From positions 62,001 to 126,000 of the forward strand of contig NZ_SPQK01000008.1 of assembly GCF_004570875.1 (NCBI RefSeq): DNA of 64,000 nucleotides, given 5' to 3'. Source of the stretch: Blastococcus sp. CT_GayMR16 (GTDB lineage Bacteria; Actinomycetota; Actinomycetes; Mycobacteriales; Geodermatophilaceae). The position numbers and the translations under genes were made by a program. Shown here one piece after another: positions 29,551 through 38,193 of the stretch; position 1 is the first letter of the stretch, and every line of letters begins with the position of its first letter. The notes below the pieces were generated by a model. It was not told the origin of the DNA, did not search any database, and saw nothing but the letters and a program-made list of their open reading frames with translations.

Positions 29551-30686
29551 GCCTCACCACCCTGACGGGGCAGCGTCGCGGTGGCACCCCGGCCGGTAGA
29601 CCCGACGGCGTCGGGCTCCGGCGCCCAGTGCCGGCCGCCGGAGCCCTGGGTGGACTCGTAGGCGCCGGAGTCGGCCTGGGCCAGGAGATCCTCGGGGAGG
29701 GAGGCGCGGATGGCCTCCTGCGTCTCCTCGTCGAACTCGTGCAGCATGCGGGCGACCCGCTCCTGCCGGCGACGCTCCGCCTTGCGCTCGGGCAGGCCCT
29801 CGGTCGGCGTCAGCTGCGGCGGGACTGCGTCGCCACCGCTGGCGCCCTTGGGCCCCACGCCGTTGTGCGCGTCGCCGCCACGGGCCTCCAGCGCCGCCAT
29901 CTCGGCCTCGACCTGGGCGACGTCCTTCTCCTCGCTCATCCCGATCGGGCCCTCGCGGCGCCCGTTGAGGAACTGGCGGACGACGGGCTCCTGCGAGGTG
30001 AGCAGCTGCTCGCGCGGACCGAACATGACCAGGTTCCGGCGGAACAGCAGGCCCAGGTTGTCCGGCACCGTGCGCGCCGTGCCGATGTCGTGCGTGACGA
30101 TCAGGAAGGTCGCGTCGATCTGGGCGTTGAGGTCGACGATCAGCTGGTTGAGGTAGGCGACGCGGACCGGGTCGAGGCCGGAGTCCGGCTCGTCGAACAG
30201 GATGATCTCGGGGTCGAGCACGAGGGCGCGAGCGAGGCCGGCGCGCTTGCGCATACCGCCGGAGATCTCGCCGGGGAGCTTCCCCTCGGCGCCCTGGAGG
30301 CCGACCATGTCCATCTTCTCGAGGACGATGCGCTTGATCTCCGACTCGCTCTTCTTCGTGTGCTCGCGGAGCGGGAAGGCGATGTTGTCGAAGAGGTTCA
30401 TCGAGCCGAACAGGGCGCCGTCCTGGAACAGGACGCCGAAGAGTTTGCGGATCTCGTAGAGCTTGTGCTCGCTCGTCCGCACGAGGTCGGTGTCCTGGAT
30501 GACGATCGAGCCCTTCTCGGGCTTGAGCAGACCGACCAGCGACTTGAGGAACACCGACTTGCCGGTACCCGACGGGCCGAGCAGCACCGAGATCTCGCCC
30601 GGCGGCAGGGTGAGCGTGACATCGCTCCAGATGTTCTGGCTGCCGAACGACTTCGACAGACCCTCGACCTCTACTGCGACGCCCAC
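29547..30686 (-). CDS. Mce/Mla-type ABC transporter ATPase (Mkl-like)
   Basis: Energises the Mce importer. Walker A GPSGTGKS, the signature LPGEISGGMRKRAGLARAL, Walker B IILFDEPDSGLDP and the switch histidine in FLIVTHD are all present in the first 225 residues. The frame is open further upstream, but the GTG at 30686 has GGAGGGG nine bases before it and gives 379 residues starting VGVAVEVEGLSKSFG. About 120 residues follow the ABC core, including a charged ERKAERRRQERVARMLHEF helix; a similar tail is known in actinobacterial Mkl proteins. Confidence 0.92.
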   Translation of the reverse strand: MGVAVEVEGLSKSFGSQNIWSDVTLTLPPGEISVLLGPSGTGKSVFLKSLVGLLKPEKGSIVIQDTDLVRTSEHKLYEIRKLFGVLFQDGALFGSMNLFDNIAFPLREHTKKSESEIKRIVLEKMDMVGLQGAEGKLPGEISGGMRKRAGLARALVLDPEIILFDEPDSGLDPVRVAYLNQLIVDLNAQIDATFLIVTHDIGTARTVPDNLGLLFRRNLVMFGPREQLLTSQEPVVRQFLNGRREGPIGMSEEKDVAQVEAEMAALEARGGDAHNGVGPKGASGGDAVPPQLTPTEGLPERKAERRRQERVARMLHEFDEETQEAIRASLPEDLLAQADSGAYESTQGSGGRHWAPEPDAVGSTGRGATATLPRQGGEA

Positions 30687-30833
30687 GACTGCCTGCCCCT
30701 CCGTTCCGGCTTCATTGCCGGTTCCCCGCCCCGTCGCATTGACGAGCCCCGGCAGTGTGCGACGTCGCAGGCCGGTCCGCATCCGGACGCCCACGAGCCG
30801 CTTCTACTGACGAGTAACGACAACGCTCGCCCT

Positions 30834-30863
30834 AGGTTACGTGCGTCACGCGGTTACCGTGAC
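30834..30863 (-). promoter_or_regulatory. candidate mce operon promoter with operator-like palindrome
   Basis: GTCACG and CGTGAC (30845-30850 and 30858-30863) flank CGGTTACCG-type inner symmetry, a compact operator-like palindrome. A TAACCT hexamer on the minus strand (30834-30839) could be the -10 box, which would place the palindrome over the spacer and -35. The -35 match is poor. It lies about 150 bases upstream of the ATPase start. Confidence 0.3.
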
Positions 30864-30921
30864 CCGCGTCTCCACGAATGCCCCGCGCGGGCCGCTATTA
30901 CGCCTGGTGGGGGTACAGAAC

Positions 30922-30954
30922 AGGGGCCGTTCCCCCGAATGAGGAACGGCCCCT
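30922..30954 (-). terminator. terminator hairpin after rplJ-rplL
   Basis: A perfect 12-bp inverted repeat (AGGGGCCGTTCC 30922-30933 and its complement 30943-30954, nine-base loop), 75 bases after the rplL stop on the minus strand. No U-tract. Together with the larger hairpin directly after rplL it probably ends the rplJL transcript before the mce promoter. Confidence 0.65.
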
Positions 30955-30965
30955 GGTGACGCGAT

Positions 30966-31027
30966 GGAACGGCCCCGGCGCAGGGACCCGGCCCGAGCGG
31001 AGCGAGGGCTGGGGGGCGCCGGGGTCC
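30966..31027 (-). repeat. intergenic hairpin repeat, copy 1 (after rplL)
   Basis: About 62 bases forming a long imperfect hairpin: outer arms CCCCGGCGC and GCGCCGGGG, inner CCC/GGG stem around the invariant loop segment CCCGAGCGGAGCGAGGG. It ends one base before the rplL stop codon on the minus strand. Two relatives lie at 35474-35534 and 35999-36060. Confidence 0.85.
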
Positions 31028-31028
31028 T

Positions 31029-31421
31029 TTACTTGACGGTGACGGTGGCGCCGGCGCCCTCGAGAGCGGCCTTGGCCTTCTCGGCGGCGTCCTTGGCGAC
31101 CTTCTCCAAGACCGGCTTCGGCGCGTTGTCGACCAGGTCCTTGGCCTCCTTGAGGCCGAGCGAGGTCAGCGTGCGCACCTCCTTGATGACCTGGATCTTC
31201 TTGTCGCCGGCAGCCTCGAGGATGACGTCGAACTCATCCTGCTCGGCAGCGGCCTCGTCGCCACCGCCGCCGCCACCGGCGGCGGGGGCGGCCGCGACGG
31301 CCACGGGGGCAGCAGCGGTGACGTCGAACGTCTCCTCGAACTGCTTCACGAAGTCGGACAGCTCGAGGAGGGTCATCTCCTTGAACGCGTCGAGCAGGTC
31401 CGTGCTGGAAATCTTGGCCAT
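31029..31421 (-). CDS. rplL: 50S ribosomal protein L7/L12
   Basis: Stalk protein that recruits translational GTPases, present as dimers bound to L10. The 130-residue product has the N-terminal dimer helices ([20 protein letters not shown]), an Ala/Gly hinge, and the C-terminal domain with [26 protein letters not shown]. The hinge is followed by an acidic [16 protein letters not shown]. It lies 17 bases after rplJ. Confidence 0.98.
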   Translation of the reverse strand: MAKISSTDLLDAFKEMTLLELSDFVKQFEETFDVTAAAPVAVAAAPAAGGGGGGDEAAAEQDEFDVILEAAGDKKIQVIKEVRTLTSLGLKEAKDLVDNAPKPVLEKVAKDAAEKAKAALEGAGATVTVK

Positions 31422-31438
31422 GTCGGTCTCCTTCTGGG

Positions 31439-32101
31439 TCAGTCGTCGCTGGCCGCGTCGGCGGCAGCGGTGTCGGTCTCGGTCTCGGGGGTGGTGTCAG
31501 CAGCAGCAGCGTCGGTTGCCGTGTCGTCGGCAACCGTCTCGTCGGCAGCGGGAGCCTCGGCGGCAGGAGCGTCGGCAGCCGGAGCGTCGGCGGCCTTCTT
31601 CTCCTGCAGCGCGGCGGCGAGGCGGGCCATCTGGGACAGCGGGGCCTGGAAGAGCCCGGCGGCCTTGGTCAGGTTGCCCTTCATCGCGCCGGCCAGCTTC
31701 GCCAGGAGCACCTCACGGCTCTCGACGTCGGCGAGGCGGGTGACCTCGCGGGCGTCGACCGTGCGGCCCTCGACGACGCCGCCCTTGACGATCAGGGCCG
31801 GGTTCGCCTTCGCGAAGTCACGGATGGCCTTGGCCGCCTCGACCGGGTCACCCTCGATGAAGGCGATCGCGGTCGGGCCGTTGAGCAGCGGGCCGAGGTC
31901 GGAGAATCCGACCGAGTCCGCCGCCCGCTTCGTCAGGGTGTTCTTGACGACTGCGTAGCTGCTGCCCGCACCGAGGGAACGGCGCAGCTGGGTCAGCTGC
32001 GCCACGGTCAGCCCGCGGTACTCGGTGAGCACGGCCGCACTGGAGTTCTGGAACCGCTCGGTGATCTCGTCGATCACCGCGGCCTTCGCCTGGGTGGGCA
32101 T
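31439..32101 (-). CDS. rplJ: 50S ribosomal protein L10 with acidic C-terminal tail
   Basis: Stalk base protein. The ATG at 32101 (GAGAGGAGG three to four bases upstream) gives [17 protein letters not shown] and a 220-residue protein; open frame upstream is not coding. Core features are [17 protein letters not shown] and [12 protein letters not shown] in the first 60 residues. The family core ends near residue 166, and residues 167-220 are a low-complexity Ala/Asp/Pro/Thr tail (repeated APAADAP and AAEAPAADE). Acidic tails on L10 are seen in other actinobacteria. Confidence 0.96.
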   Translation of the reverse strand: MPTQAKAAVIDEITERFQNSSAAVLTEYRGLTVAQLTQLRRSLGAGSSYAVVKNTLTKRAADSVGFSDLGPLLNGPTAIAFIEGDPVEAAKAIRDFAKANPALIVKGGVVEGRTVDAREVTRLADVESREVLLAKLAGAMKGNLTKAAGLFQAPLSQMARLAAALQEKKAADAPAADAPAAEAPAADETVADDTATDAAAADTTPETETDTAAADAASDD

Positions 32102-32325
32102 GGGCCTCCTCTCGTCTGTCGGGCGACCACCGGCCGGTGCACTGGAGCGATCAGCCGGGCCCGGAGACGAGGAACGCCCCGGCGCAGGGCGCACGGGGCG
32201 AGGAACGAGCGCAACCGCTCGTCTATCGAACCGTCCTCCTGCGCTGGTCGTCCGGAATCCGGAGCCTTCGATCGCACGCGGACGTGCGACGACCTGCGGT
32301 CTTGGGGGGAACAGCGCCGAGCATA
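32102..32325 (-). ncRNA. structured 5' leader of rplJ, candidate L10 autoregulatory leader
   Basis: On the minus strand a -10-like TATGCT lies at 32320-32325, implying a leader of roughly 210 bases. Bases 32166-32223 can fold with closing helix GACGAG/CTCGTC (plus-strand 32166-32171 and 32218-32223), an internal GAGCG-GTTG-CGCTC hairpin and a GCCCCG/CGGGGC helix. L10 or L10-L12 binding to such a leader represses rplJL in many bacteria; here that is inference from position and folding. Confidence 0.4.
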
Positions 32326-32427
32326 CGCCATGCGGGACGAGACCTCCGCCGGGCCGGGTACCGGCGCATCCGGGGAGCGCCCGCGATGCGAAGACCGGAG
32401 GATCCTCCCTCGACGTCAGGAGCCGCC

Positions 32428-33741
32428 GTGCGCACGATCCCCTCCCCCGACCGTTCCATCGCCGGTCGCCTCGCCGGGGTGGTCGGCGACGTCCTCGGCA
32501 TGGTCCCCGTCCGCATCCGGGCCTGGGACGGCAGCGAGTCCGGACCGGACGACGCACCCGTCGTCGTCCTCCGGTCGCGGACGGCGCTGCGTCGGCTGCT
32601 GTGGAACCCGGACGAGCTGGGCCTGGCCCGCGCCTACGTTGCCGGGGAGATCGACGTCGAGGGCGATCTCGCCGAGGGGCTGTCCCGTGTCTGGACGCTG
32701 GTCCGGGCCCGGCCGCCGGTACTGCCCGGGTGGCGGGACCGGCTGCGCTGGGCGGGCACCGCCCTGCGCCTCGGCGTCGTGGGACGGCGCCCGCCACCGC
32801 CGGCCGAGGAGGCGGTGCTCTCCGGGGAGAAGCACAGCACCGACCGCGACAGCGATGCGATCAGCTACCACTACGACCAGAGCAACGAGCTGTACGCGGC
32901 GCTGCTCGACGAGCACATGGCCTACTCCTGCGCGTACTTCCGTGCCGACCCGGCGGACAACGGGGACGCGGGCTACACGATCACCGAGGCGCAGCGGGAC
33001 AAGCTGGAGCTGGTCTGCCGCAAGCTCGGACTGCAGCCGGGCATGCGACTGCTGGACGTCGGCTGCGGCTGGGGGTCGTTGATCCTCTACGCGGCCGAGC
33101 ACCACGGCGTGCACGCCACCGGGGTCACCATCTCCGCGCAGCAGCGAGACCACGTGGAGAAGCTGGTCGCCGAACGGGGCCTGGCCGATCGCGTCGCCGT
33201 CCGGCTGCAGGACTACCGGGAGGTGCCGGTCCCTGCCGTCGGCCCGTACGACGCGGTCGCCTCCATCGAGATGAGCGAGCACGTCGGGCAAGAGCAGTAC
33301 CCGGAGTACGCGGCCACCCTGCACCGGCTCGTGCGCCCCGGCGGGCGGGTGCTCCTGCAGGCGATGAGCCACCCGAGTGCCCCCGGCGGCGGCGCCTTCA
33401 TCGAGCGCTACGTCGCACCGGACATGCACATGCGGCCGGTGTGGGAGACCGCGGCGATGCTCGCCCGGCCGGGCTTGGAGCTGCGCGACGTCGAGAGCAT
33501 CCGCGAGCACTACGCCTGGACCGTGCGCGCCTGGGCCGACACCCTCGAGCAGCGCTGGGACGAGATCGTCGGCCTGATCGGCGAGGCGGGGGCCCGTATC
33601 TGGCGGCTCTACCTCGCCGGCGGTGGGCTGACCTTCGCCGAGAACCGGATGGGGGTCGACCAACTGCTGTTCGTGCGGCCCGGCGACACCGGTGCCAGCG
33701 GCATGCCGGCGACCCGCGCAGGTTGGACCCCCGCGACGTGA
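32428..33741 (+). CDS. cyclopropane-fatty-acid synthase family methyltransferase
   Basis: SAM-dependent enzyme that methylates unsaturated phospholipid acyl chains. The GTG start at 32428 has AGGAG five bases upstream and gives 437 residues beginning [17 protein letters not shown]. Residues about 130-165 hold the [25 protein letters not shown]-type CFA signature, and the SAM motif [11 protein letters not shown] follows near residue 208. [16 protein letters not shown] and the C-terminal [12 protein letters not shown] are also typical. It is coupled to a DUF1295 gene by a GTGA overlap. Confidence 0.92.
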   Translation: MRTIPSPDRSIAGRLAGVVGDVLGMVPVRIRAWDGSESGPDDAPVVVLRSRTALRRLLWNPDELGLARAYVAGEIDVEGDLAEGLSRVWTLVRARPPVLPGWRDRLRWAGTALRLGVVGRRPPPPAEEAVLSGEKHSTDRDSDAISYHYDQSNELYAALLDEHMAYSCAYFRADPADNGDAGYTITEAQRDKLELVCRKLGLQPGMRLLDVGCGWGSLILYAAEHHGVHATGVTISAQQRDHVEKLVAERGLADRVAVRLQDYREVPVPAVGPYDAVASIEMSEHVGQEQYPEYAATLHRLVRPGGRVLLQAMSHPSAPGGGAFIERYVAPDMHMRPVWETAAMLARPGLELRDVESIREHYAWTVRAWADTLEQRWDEIVGLIGEAGARIWRLYLAGGGLTFAENRMGVDQLLFVRPGDTGASGMPATRAGWTPAT

Positions 33742-34598
33742 GGGCAGGTGTCGACTGGTCGGCCTTCGGGCTCAACGCCGCGATCAGCCTGGCCGTCGTA
33801 TGGGCACTGCTGACGGCGACCTGGCTGGTGGCCCTGCGGGTGCAGCGGCACGCCGTCGTCGACGTCGTCTGGGGCAGCGGGTTCGTCGTCGTGGCGGCGG
33901 CGAGCCTGCTGCTCGCCCGGGCCCAGGACGCCGGCAACCCGGCCCGCGGCCTGCTCGTGCTGGCGCTGACCGGGATCTGGGGACTGCGGCTGGCCGTGCA
34001 CATCGGCCGGCGCAACGCCGGGAAGGGCGAGGACCCGCGGTACGCCGACATCCAGGCGCGGGCGACCGGCAGCCCGGCGATGCACATGTACCGCCGGGTC
34101 TATGTGACCCAGGCGGCCGCCCTGTGGTTCGTCTCGCTCCCGGTGCAGGTGGCGATGTACCAGCGCGGACCGCTCTGGTCGGGCGCCTCGCTGATCGTGA
34201 CCGTGCTCGGCATCGCGGTGTGGGCGCTCGGGCTGTTCTTCGAGGCGGTCGGCGACTGGCAGCTCGAGCGGTTCAAGGCCGACCCCGCGAACGCCGGCGT
34301 CGTCAACGACCGCGGGCTGTGGCGGTACACCCGGCACCCGAACTACTTCGGCGACGCGTGCGTGTGGTGGGGGCTTTTCCTGCTGGCCGCCTCGCACTGG
34401 TCGGGGCTGCTGTTCGTGCTCTCGCCGGTGCTCATGACCTGGACGCTGGCGAAGGGCACGGGAGCGCCGCTGACCGAGAAGCGGATGTCCAGCTCGCGGC
34501 GCGGCTACGCCGACTACGTCAGCCGCACCAGCGGCTTCCTGCCATTACCCCCGCGACGCTCCGCGCCGCACCGCGGCCAACGGCCGTCCCCCAGCTGA
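33738..34598 (+). CDS. DUF1295 (steroid 5-alpha-reductase-like) membrane protein
   Basis: A 286-residue integral membrane protein with about six hydrophobic segments. The C-terminal signature NDRGLWRYTRHPNYFGD (about residues 190-206) followed by WWGLF places it in the DUF1295/steroid reductase C-terminal family, related in fold to isoprenylcysteine methyltransferases. The GTG start overlaps the methyltransferase stop by four bases. A role in finishing or reducing the modified acyl chain is plausible from this coupling but not shown. Confidence 0.88.
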   Translation: MRAGVDWSAFGLNAAISLAVVWALLTATWLVALRVQRHAVVDVVWGSGFVVVAAASLLLARAQDAGNPARGLLVLALTGIWGLRLAVHIGRRNAGKGEDPRYADIQARATGSPAMHMYRRVYVTQAAALWFVSLPVQVAMYQRGPLWSGASLIVTVLGIAVWALGLFFEAVGDWQLERFKADPANAGVVNDRGLWRYTRHPNYFGDACVWWGLFLLAASHWSGLLFVLSPVLMTWTLAKGTGAPLTEKRMSSSRRGYADYVSRTSGFLPLPPRRSAPHRGQRPSPS

Positions 34599-34611
34599 GC
34601 TGAGCCGCTGC

Positions 34612-34655
34612 GCGTTCCGCCGGAGGAGGCCTCCGGCCCCCGTCCGGCGGAACGC
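34612..34655. terminator. bidirectional terminator between DUF1295 gene and rplA
   Basis: GCGTTCCGCCGG (34612-34623) pairs perfectly with CCGGCGGAACGC (34644-34655), and the loop contains a further GGAGGCCTCC palindrome. It lies between two converging stop codons, 14 bases past the DUF1295 stop and 17 bases past the rplA stop. Confidence 0.75.
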
Positions 34656-34672
34656 AGAGCGAACGGTGTTGC

Positions 34673-35392
34673 TCAGGCGGTGGGCTCGTCCACCGTCATG
34701 TTGCGGGTGCGGTTCGGGTCGACCGGGATGCCCGGGCCCATCGTCGTGGAGACGGTGACCTTCTTCAGGTACCGGCCCTTGGCCGACGACGGCTTGGCCC
34801 GCAGGACCTCGTCCAGCGCGGCGGCGTAATTCTCCACCAGCTGGGTCTCACCGAAGGACGTCTTGCCGATCACCAGGTGCAGGTTGGCCTGCTTGTCGAC
34901 GCGGAAGTTGATCTTCCCGCCCTTGATGTCGTTGACCGCCTTGGTGACGTCGGGGGTCACCGTGCCGGTCTTCGGGTTCGGCATCAGGCCACGGGGGCCG
35001 AGGATGCGGGCGATGCGACCGACCTTGGCCATCTGGTCGGGGGTGGCGATCGCCGCGTCGAAGTCCAGGAAGCCGCCCTGGATCTTCTCGATCAGGTCGT
35101 CGGAGCCGACGACGTCGGCGCCGGCGGCCTCGGCCTCGGCGGCCTTGTCACCGGTCGCGAAGACGATGACGCGGGCGGTCTTGCCGGTGCCGTGGGGCAG
35201 GTTGACCGTGCCGCGGACCATCTGGTCGGCCTTACGCGGGTCGACGCCCAGGCGCATGGCGACCTCGACGGTGGCGTCGTAGGACGTCGTCGACGTCTCC
35301 TTGGCCAGCGTGGCGGCCTGGAGCGGGCTGTACAGGTTGTCGCGGTCGACCTTGTCGGCCACTGCGCGGTACTTCTTGCCGTGCTTCGCCAT
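34673..35392 (-). CDS. rplA: 50S ribosomal protein L1
   Basis: L1 stalk protein controlling exit of deacylated tRNA. From the ATG at 35392 (AGAGG seven bases upstream) the product is 239 residues, [19 protein letters not shown], normal for the family. [12 protein letters not shown] (about residue 67), [21 protein letters not shown] (about residue 125) and [12 protein letters not shown] near the C-terminus are diagnostic. It is separated from rplK by 144 bases carrying a hairpin repeat. Confidence 0.98.
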   Translation of the reverse strand: MAKHGKKYRAVADKVDRDNLYSPLQAATLAKETSTTSYDATVEVAMRLGVDPRKADQMVRGTVNLPHGTGKTARVIVFATGDKAAEAEAAGADVVGSDDLIEKIQGGFLDFDAAIATPDQMAKVGRIARILGPRGLMPNPKTGTVTPDVTKAVNDIKGGKINFRVDKQANLHLVIGKTSFGETQLVENYAAALDEVLRAKPSSAKGRYLKKVTVSTTMGPGIPVDPNRTRNMTVDEPTA

Positions 35393-35473
35393 GATGTTTC
35401 CTCTCGCGGGACGCTCGCGCCCCGATCGCGTGGTTTCGCGGGCCGGCGAAGGCCCTCCCACTGGTGACGTGCT

Positions 35474-35534
35474 GGAACGGCCCCGGTGCAGGGTCCCGGC
35501 CCGAGCGGAGCGAGGGCCTGGGGCACCGGGGTCC
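35474..35534 (-). repeat. intergenic hairpin repeat, copy 2 (after rplK)
   Basis: Same element as at 30966-31027: shared GGAACGGCCCCGG start and the invariant CCCGAGCGGAGCGAGGG core, ending GGGGTCC two bases before the rplK stop codon. Relative to copy 1, the outer stem has GGTGC paired with GCACC instead of GGCGC with GCGCC, a compensating change. Confidence 0.85.
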
Positions 35535-35536
35535 TT

Positions 35537-35965
35537 CTACTGGACCGTGATGCCCATCGACCGGGCGGTGCCGGCGATGATCTTCTCGGCCTGGTCGAGG
35601 TCGTTGGCGTTGAGGTCGGCCATCTTGGTGGTGGCGATCTCGCGGACCTGGTCACGGGTGACCGTGGCGACCTTCGTCTTGTGCGGCTCGCCCGATCCCT
35701 TGTCGACACCGGCGGCCTTGAGCAGCATGCGCGCGGCCGGCGGGGTCTTGGTGACGAAGGTGAACGAGCGGTCCTCGTAGACCGAGATCTCGACGGGGAT
35801 GACGTTGCCGCGCTGCGACTCGGTCGCGGCGTTGTACGCCTTGCAGAACTCCATGATGTTGACGCCGTGCTGGCCGAGCGCCGGACCCACGGGCGGCGCG
35901 GGGGTGGCCGCACCGGCGTTGATCTGGAGCTTGATGACCGCGGTCAACCGCTTCCTGGGGGGCAT
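35537..35965 (-). CDS. rplK: 50S ribosomal protein L11
   Basis: Binds the GTPase-associated region of 23S rRNA and is needed for stringent-response sensing by Rel. The 142-residue product begins [20 protein letters not shown] and contains the proline-rich [20 protein letters not shown], and the C-terminal RNA-binding domain with [23 protein letters not shown] trimmed to its GSGEPHK motif. It lies between nusG and rplA, with hairpin repeats on both sides. Confidence 0.98.
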   Translation of the reverse strand: MPPRKRLTAVIKLQINAGAATPAPPVGPALGQHGVNIMEFCKAYNAATESQRGNVIPVEISVYEDRSFTFVTKTPPAARMLLKAAGVDKGSGEPHKTKVATVTRDQVREIATTKMADLNANDLDQAEKIIAGTARSMGITVQ

Positions 35966-35998
35966 CTCTTTCTCTCTTCTTCCTTCGTGGTCTTGTCT

Positions 35999-36060
35999 GG
36001 AAGGCCCCGGTGCAGGGTCCCGACCCGAGCGGAGCGAGGGTCGGGGGGCACCGGGGTCCT
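35999..36060 (-). repeat. intergenic hairpin repeat, copy 3 (after nusG)
   Basis: Third copy of the element, overlapping the nusG stop codon. The invariant CCCGAGCGGAGCGAGGG core is kept. The inner stem is CGACCC/GGGTCG where copy 2 has CGGCCC/GGGCC, another compensating pair, and the outer stem has the GGTGC/GCACC form. Confidence 0.85.
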
Positions 36061-36958
36061 ACAACTTCTGGACCTGGCTGAACGACAGCTCGACGGGCGT
36101 CTCGCGGCCGAAGATGGATACCAGCACCTGCAGCTTCTGCTGCTCGGCGTTGATCTCGTTGATGGTGGCGGGCAGGGTCGCGAAGGGACCGTCCATGACG
36201 GTCACCGACTCCCCCACCTCGAAGTCGACGACGGCAGCGGGTGCGGCGGCGGCTCCGGTGGCGGCCTCGCCACCGGCGGCGCGGGCGGCCTGCGGCGTGA
36301 TCGCCGGGACGAGGATCTTCACGACCTCGTCGTGGGTCAGCGGCGACGGGCGCGAGGTGGCGCCGACGAAGCCGGTGACACCCGGGGTGTTCCGGACGGC
36401 GCCCCACGACTCGTCGTTGAGCTCCATGCGGACGAGGAGGTAGCCCGGCAGGACCTTCCGGTTGACCTGCGCGCGCTTGCCGTTCTTGATCTCGGTGACC
36501 TCCTCGGTGGGCACCTCGATCTGATAGATGTAGTCCTCGACGTCCAGGGACTGGATCCGCGCCTCGAGGTTGGTCTTCACCTTGTTCTCGTAGCCGGCGT
36601 AGGAGTGCACGACGTACCAGTCGCCGGGAGCGATCCGCAGCGCCTTCTTCATCGCCTCGGCCGGGTCCTCGTCCTCCTCGACCTCCACCGCGACGTCGGA
36701 GTCGGCAGCGGGCTCGACGAGCGGGTCGCTCACCAGGCTGTCCGTGTCGCCGCTCTCGATCTCGGGGACGACGTCGGCGACCTCGGTGTCGGTGTCCTGG
36801 TCAGCGGTGTCGATGGAGCCCTCGGCCGCGCCGGTCTCGCCGGCACCGGTGTCGAGGTCGACCGCCCCCGGCTCGCCCAGGCGGGCGTCGTCGAGGTCGG
36901 TGGCAGCGCCGCCTTCGACCGGGCTGTCGCGCTCGTTGGGCTCGCGGGGGTCGGTCAC
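36059..36958 (-). CDS. nusG: transcription termination/antitermination protein NusG
   Basis: RNA polymerase-bound elongation factor that links transcription to Rho and to the ribosome. The conserved NGN domain begins near residue 112 ([20 protein letters not shown]) and includes [21 protein letters not shown]; the KOW domain is near the C-terminus ([12 protein letters not shown]). The first 110 residues are an acidic Asp/Glu/Thr-rich extension common in actinobacterial NusG. The gene follows secE by 44 bases, in the classic secE-nusG-rplK order. Confidence 0.97.
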   Translation of the reverse strand: MTDPREPNERDSPVEGGAATDLDDARLGEPGAVDLDTGAGETGAAEGSIDTADQDTDTEVADVVPEIESGDTDSLVSDPLVEPAADSDVAVEVEEDEDPAEAMKKALRIAPGDWYVVHSYAGYENKVKTNLEARIQSLDVEDYIYQIEVPTEEVTEIKNGKRAQVNRKVLPGYLLVRMELNDESWGAVRNTPGVTGFVGATSRPSPLTHDEVVKILVPAITPQAARAAGGEAATGAAAAPAAVVDFEVGESVTVMDGPFATLPATINEINAEQQKLQVLVSIFGRETPVELSFSQVQKL

Positions 36959-37002
36959 AGAAATCTCTTCCTTGTCATGGTGCGTTGCAGCGGGGCGGGG
37001 GA

Positions 37003-37530
37003 TCAGCCGAAGACGGCGATCACGCCCCTGGCGAAGAGCAGGTCCAGGCCGGCCACCAGCGCGACGATGAACGCCACGAAGACGATGACCACCGTGGTGT
37101 ATGTGATGAGCTCGCGGCGGCCCGGCCAGATGACCTTGCGCAGCTCGGCCACGACCTCGCGGAGGAACCGGGCCAGGGAGCGCTTCTGCCGGACGCCGTC
37201 GGCGCGGGCCCGCTCGGCTGCCGCGCGGGAGCGGGTGCCTTCGCCGGTGCGCGCCGGGCGGGAGGCCGACCGGGCGGCCCGCCGCGTCGCCGCGGGCTCC
37301 TCGTCGTCCTCGTCCTCGTCGTCGTCAGGGGCGGTGATGCGCCCACGCCGGCGACGCGACGGGGTGGCCACGACCTTGTCCTCGTCGGCCTCGGCCTCCG
37401 CGGCGATCTCGTCCTCGGCCGCCTCGAGCTCACCGGCGTCGTCGACCCCGGGGGCCTCGGCGTCGAGCTGCTCGTCGGTCAGCTCGGCATCGCGAGCGTC
37501 GTCCTCGCGTCCCGGCTTCTCGTCGCTCAC
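37003..37530 (-). CDS. secE: preprotein translocase subunit SecE
   Basis: Small essential subunit of the SecYEG channel. The conserved part is the last 60 residues: [21 protein letters not shown] and a single membrane segment ([20 protein letters not shown]). The protein is 175 residues because of an N-terminal cytoplasmic extension of about 115 residues rich in Glu/Asp/Ala and Arg, typical of high-GC actinobacteria. It lies between tRNA-Trp and nusG. Confidence 0.95.
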   Translation of the reverse strand: MSDEKPGREDDARDAELTDEQLDAEAPGVDDAGELEAAEDEIAAEAEADEDKVVATPSRRRRGRITAPDDDEDEDDEEPAATRRAARSASRPARTGEGTRSRAAAERARADGVRQKRSLARFLREVVAELRKVIWPGRRELITYTTVVIVFVAFIVALVAGLDLLFARGVIAVFG

Positions 37531-37603
37531 TGCGCCTCGCTCGCCTCGTGGTGGTGGCCGCTCGGGTGAGCGGCCGGGTGGTCGGTTACTGCTGTGCGGG
37601 TGG

Positions 37604-37676
<73 letters not shown>

Positions 37677-37859
37677 ATGCCCTGGCCGGGGCCCGGGACG
37701 GCCCGCCTCACCACGGCAGCGCGGATCCTCAGGAAGGTTCCGGGGCACGCCGGTGGCGGGGTCAGCTGCCCCAGGTCTGCGAGTGTACGGGACCGCACCT
37801 GCCCACAGCCAACGTCCCACCGGTCCCCGCGCCGGGGCCGATGAGTTGCCCGACCCGCC

Positions 37860-38111
37860 GCGGTCCTCCCTGCATGACCGGTTCATCGAGCTCGGCCGGC
37901 GGGACGTCGGCGCGACGATCATCGAGGCCGCGCTCGACCAGGCTCGCGCCGCGGCCGGCGGCCGGCACGTGTGGCTCGGCGGCGGGTCCGCCACGGTGCA
38001 GGAGTATCTCCGGGCCGGCCTGCTCACGAACTGCATCTCGAGGTCGTCCCGGTGCTCCTGGGGAGCGAGGAGCGGCTTTTCGAGGACCTCGGCGAGGCCC
38101 TCGACGACTGA
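37860..38111 (+). pseudogene. frameshifted remnant of a RibD C-terminal/dihydrofolate-reductase-family gene
   Basis: One frame reads IIEAALDQARAAAGGRHVWLGGGSATVQEYLRAGLL up to about 38025, in parts of which the family motif VWLGGGSATVQEYL is clear. Another frame continues ELHLEVVPVLLGSEERLF to a TGA at 38109-38111, exactly the expected next family segment. Restoring one base between 38025 and 38026 gives LLDELHLEVVPVLLG. The N-terminal half of the domain is not recognisable upstream, so the gene is both truncated and frameshifted. It lies between tRNA-Trp and aspC. Confidence 0.7.
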
Positions 38112-38193
38112 CGTGCGTGGAGTTCGCGCCGTCGGACGCCGTGGCCCATGTACGCCTTCGTCACTGACGCGCCGTCTTTGACACGATGGGGCC

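Noticed and set aside
32137-32427. Upstream extension of the CFA-type methyltransferase to 32137
   Set aside because: It overlaps the rplJ leader and promoter on the opposite strand, has no homology, and the GTG at 32428 has a clear AGGAG site.
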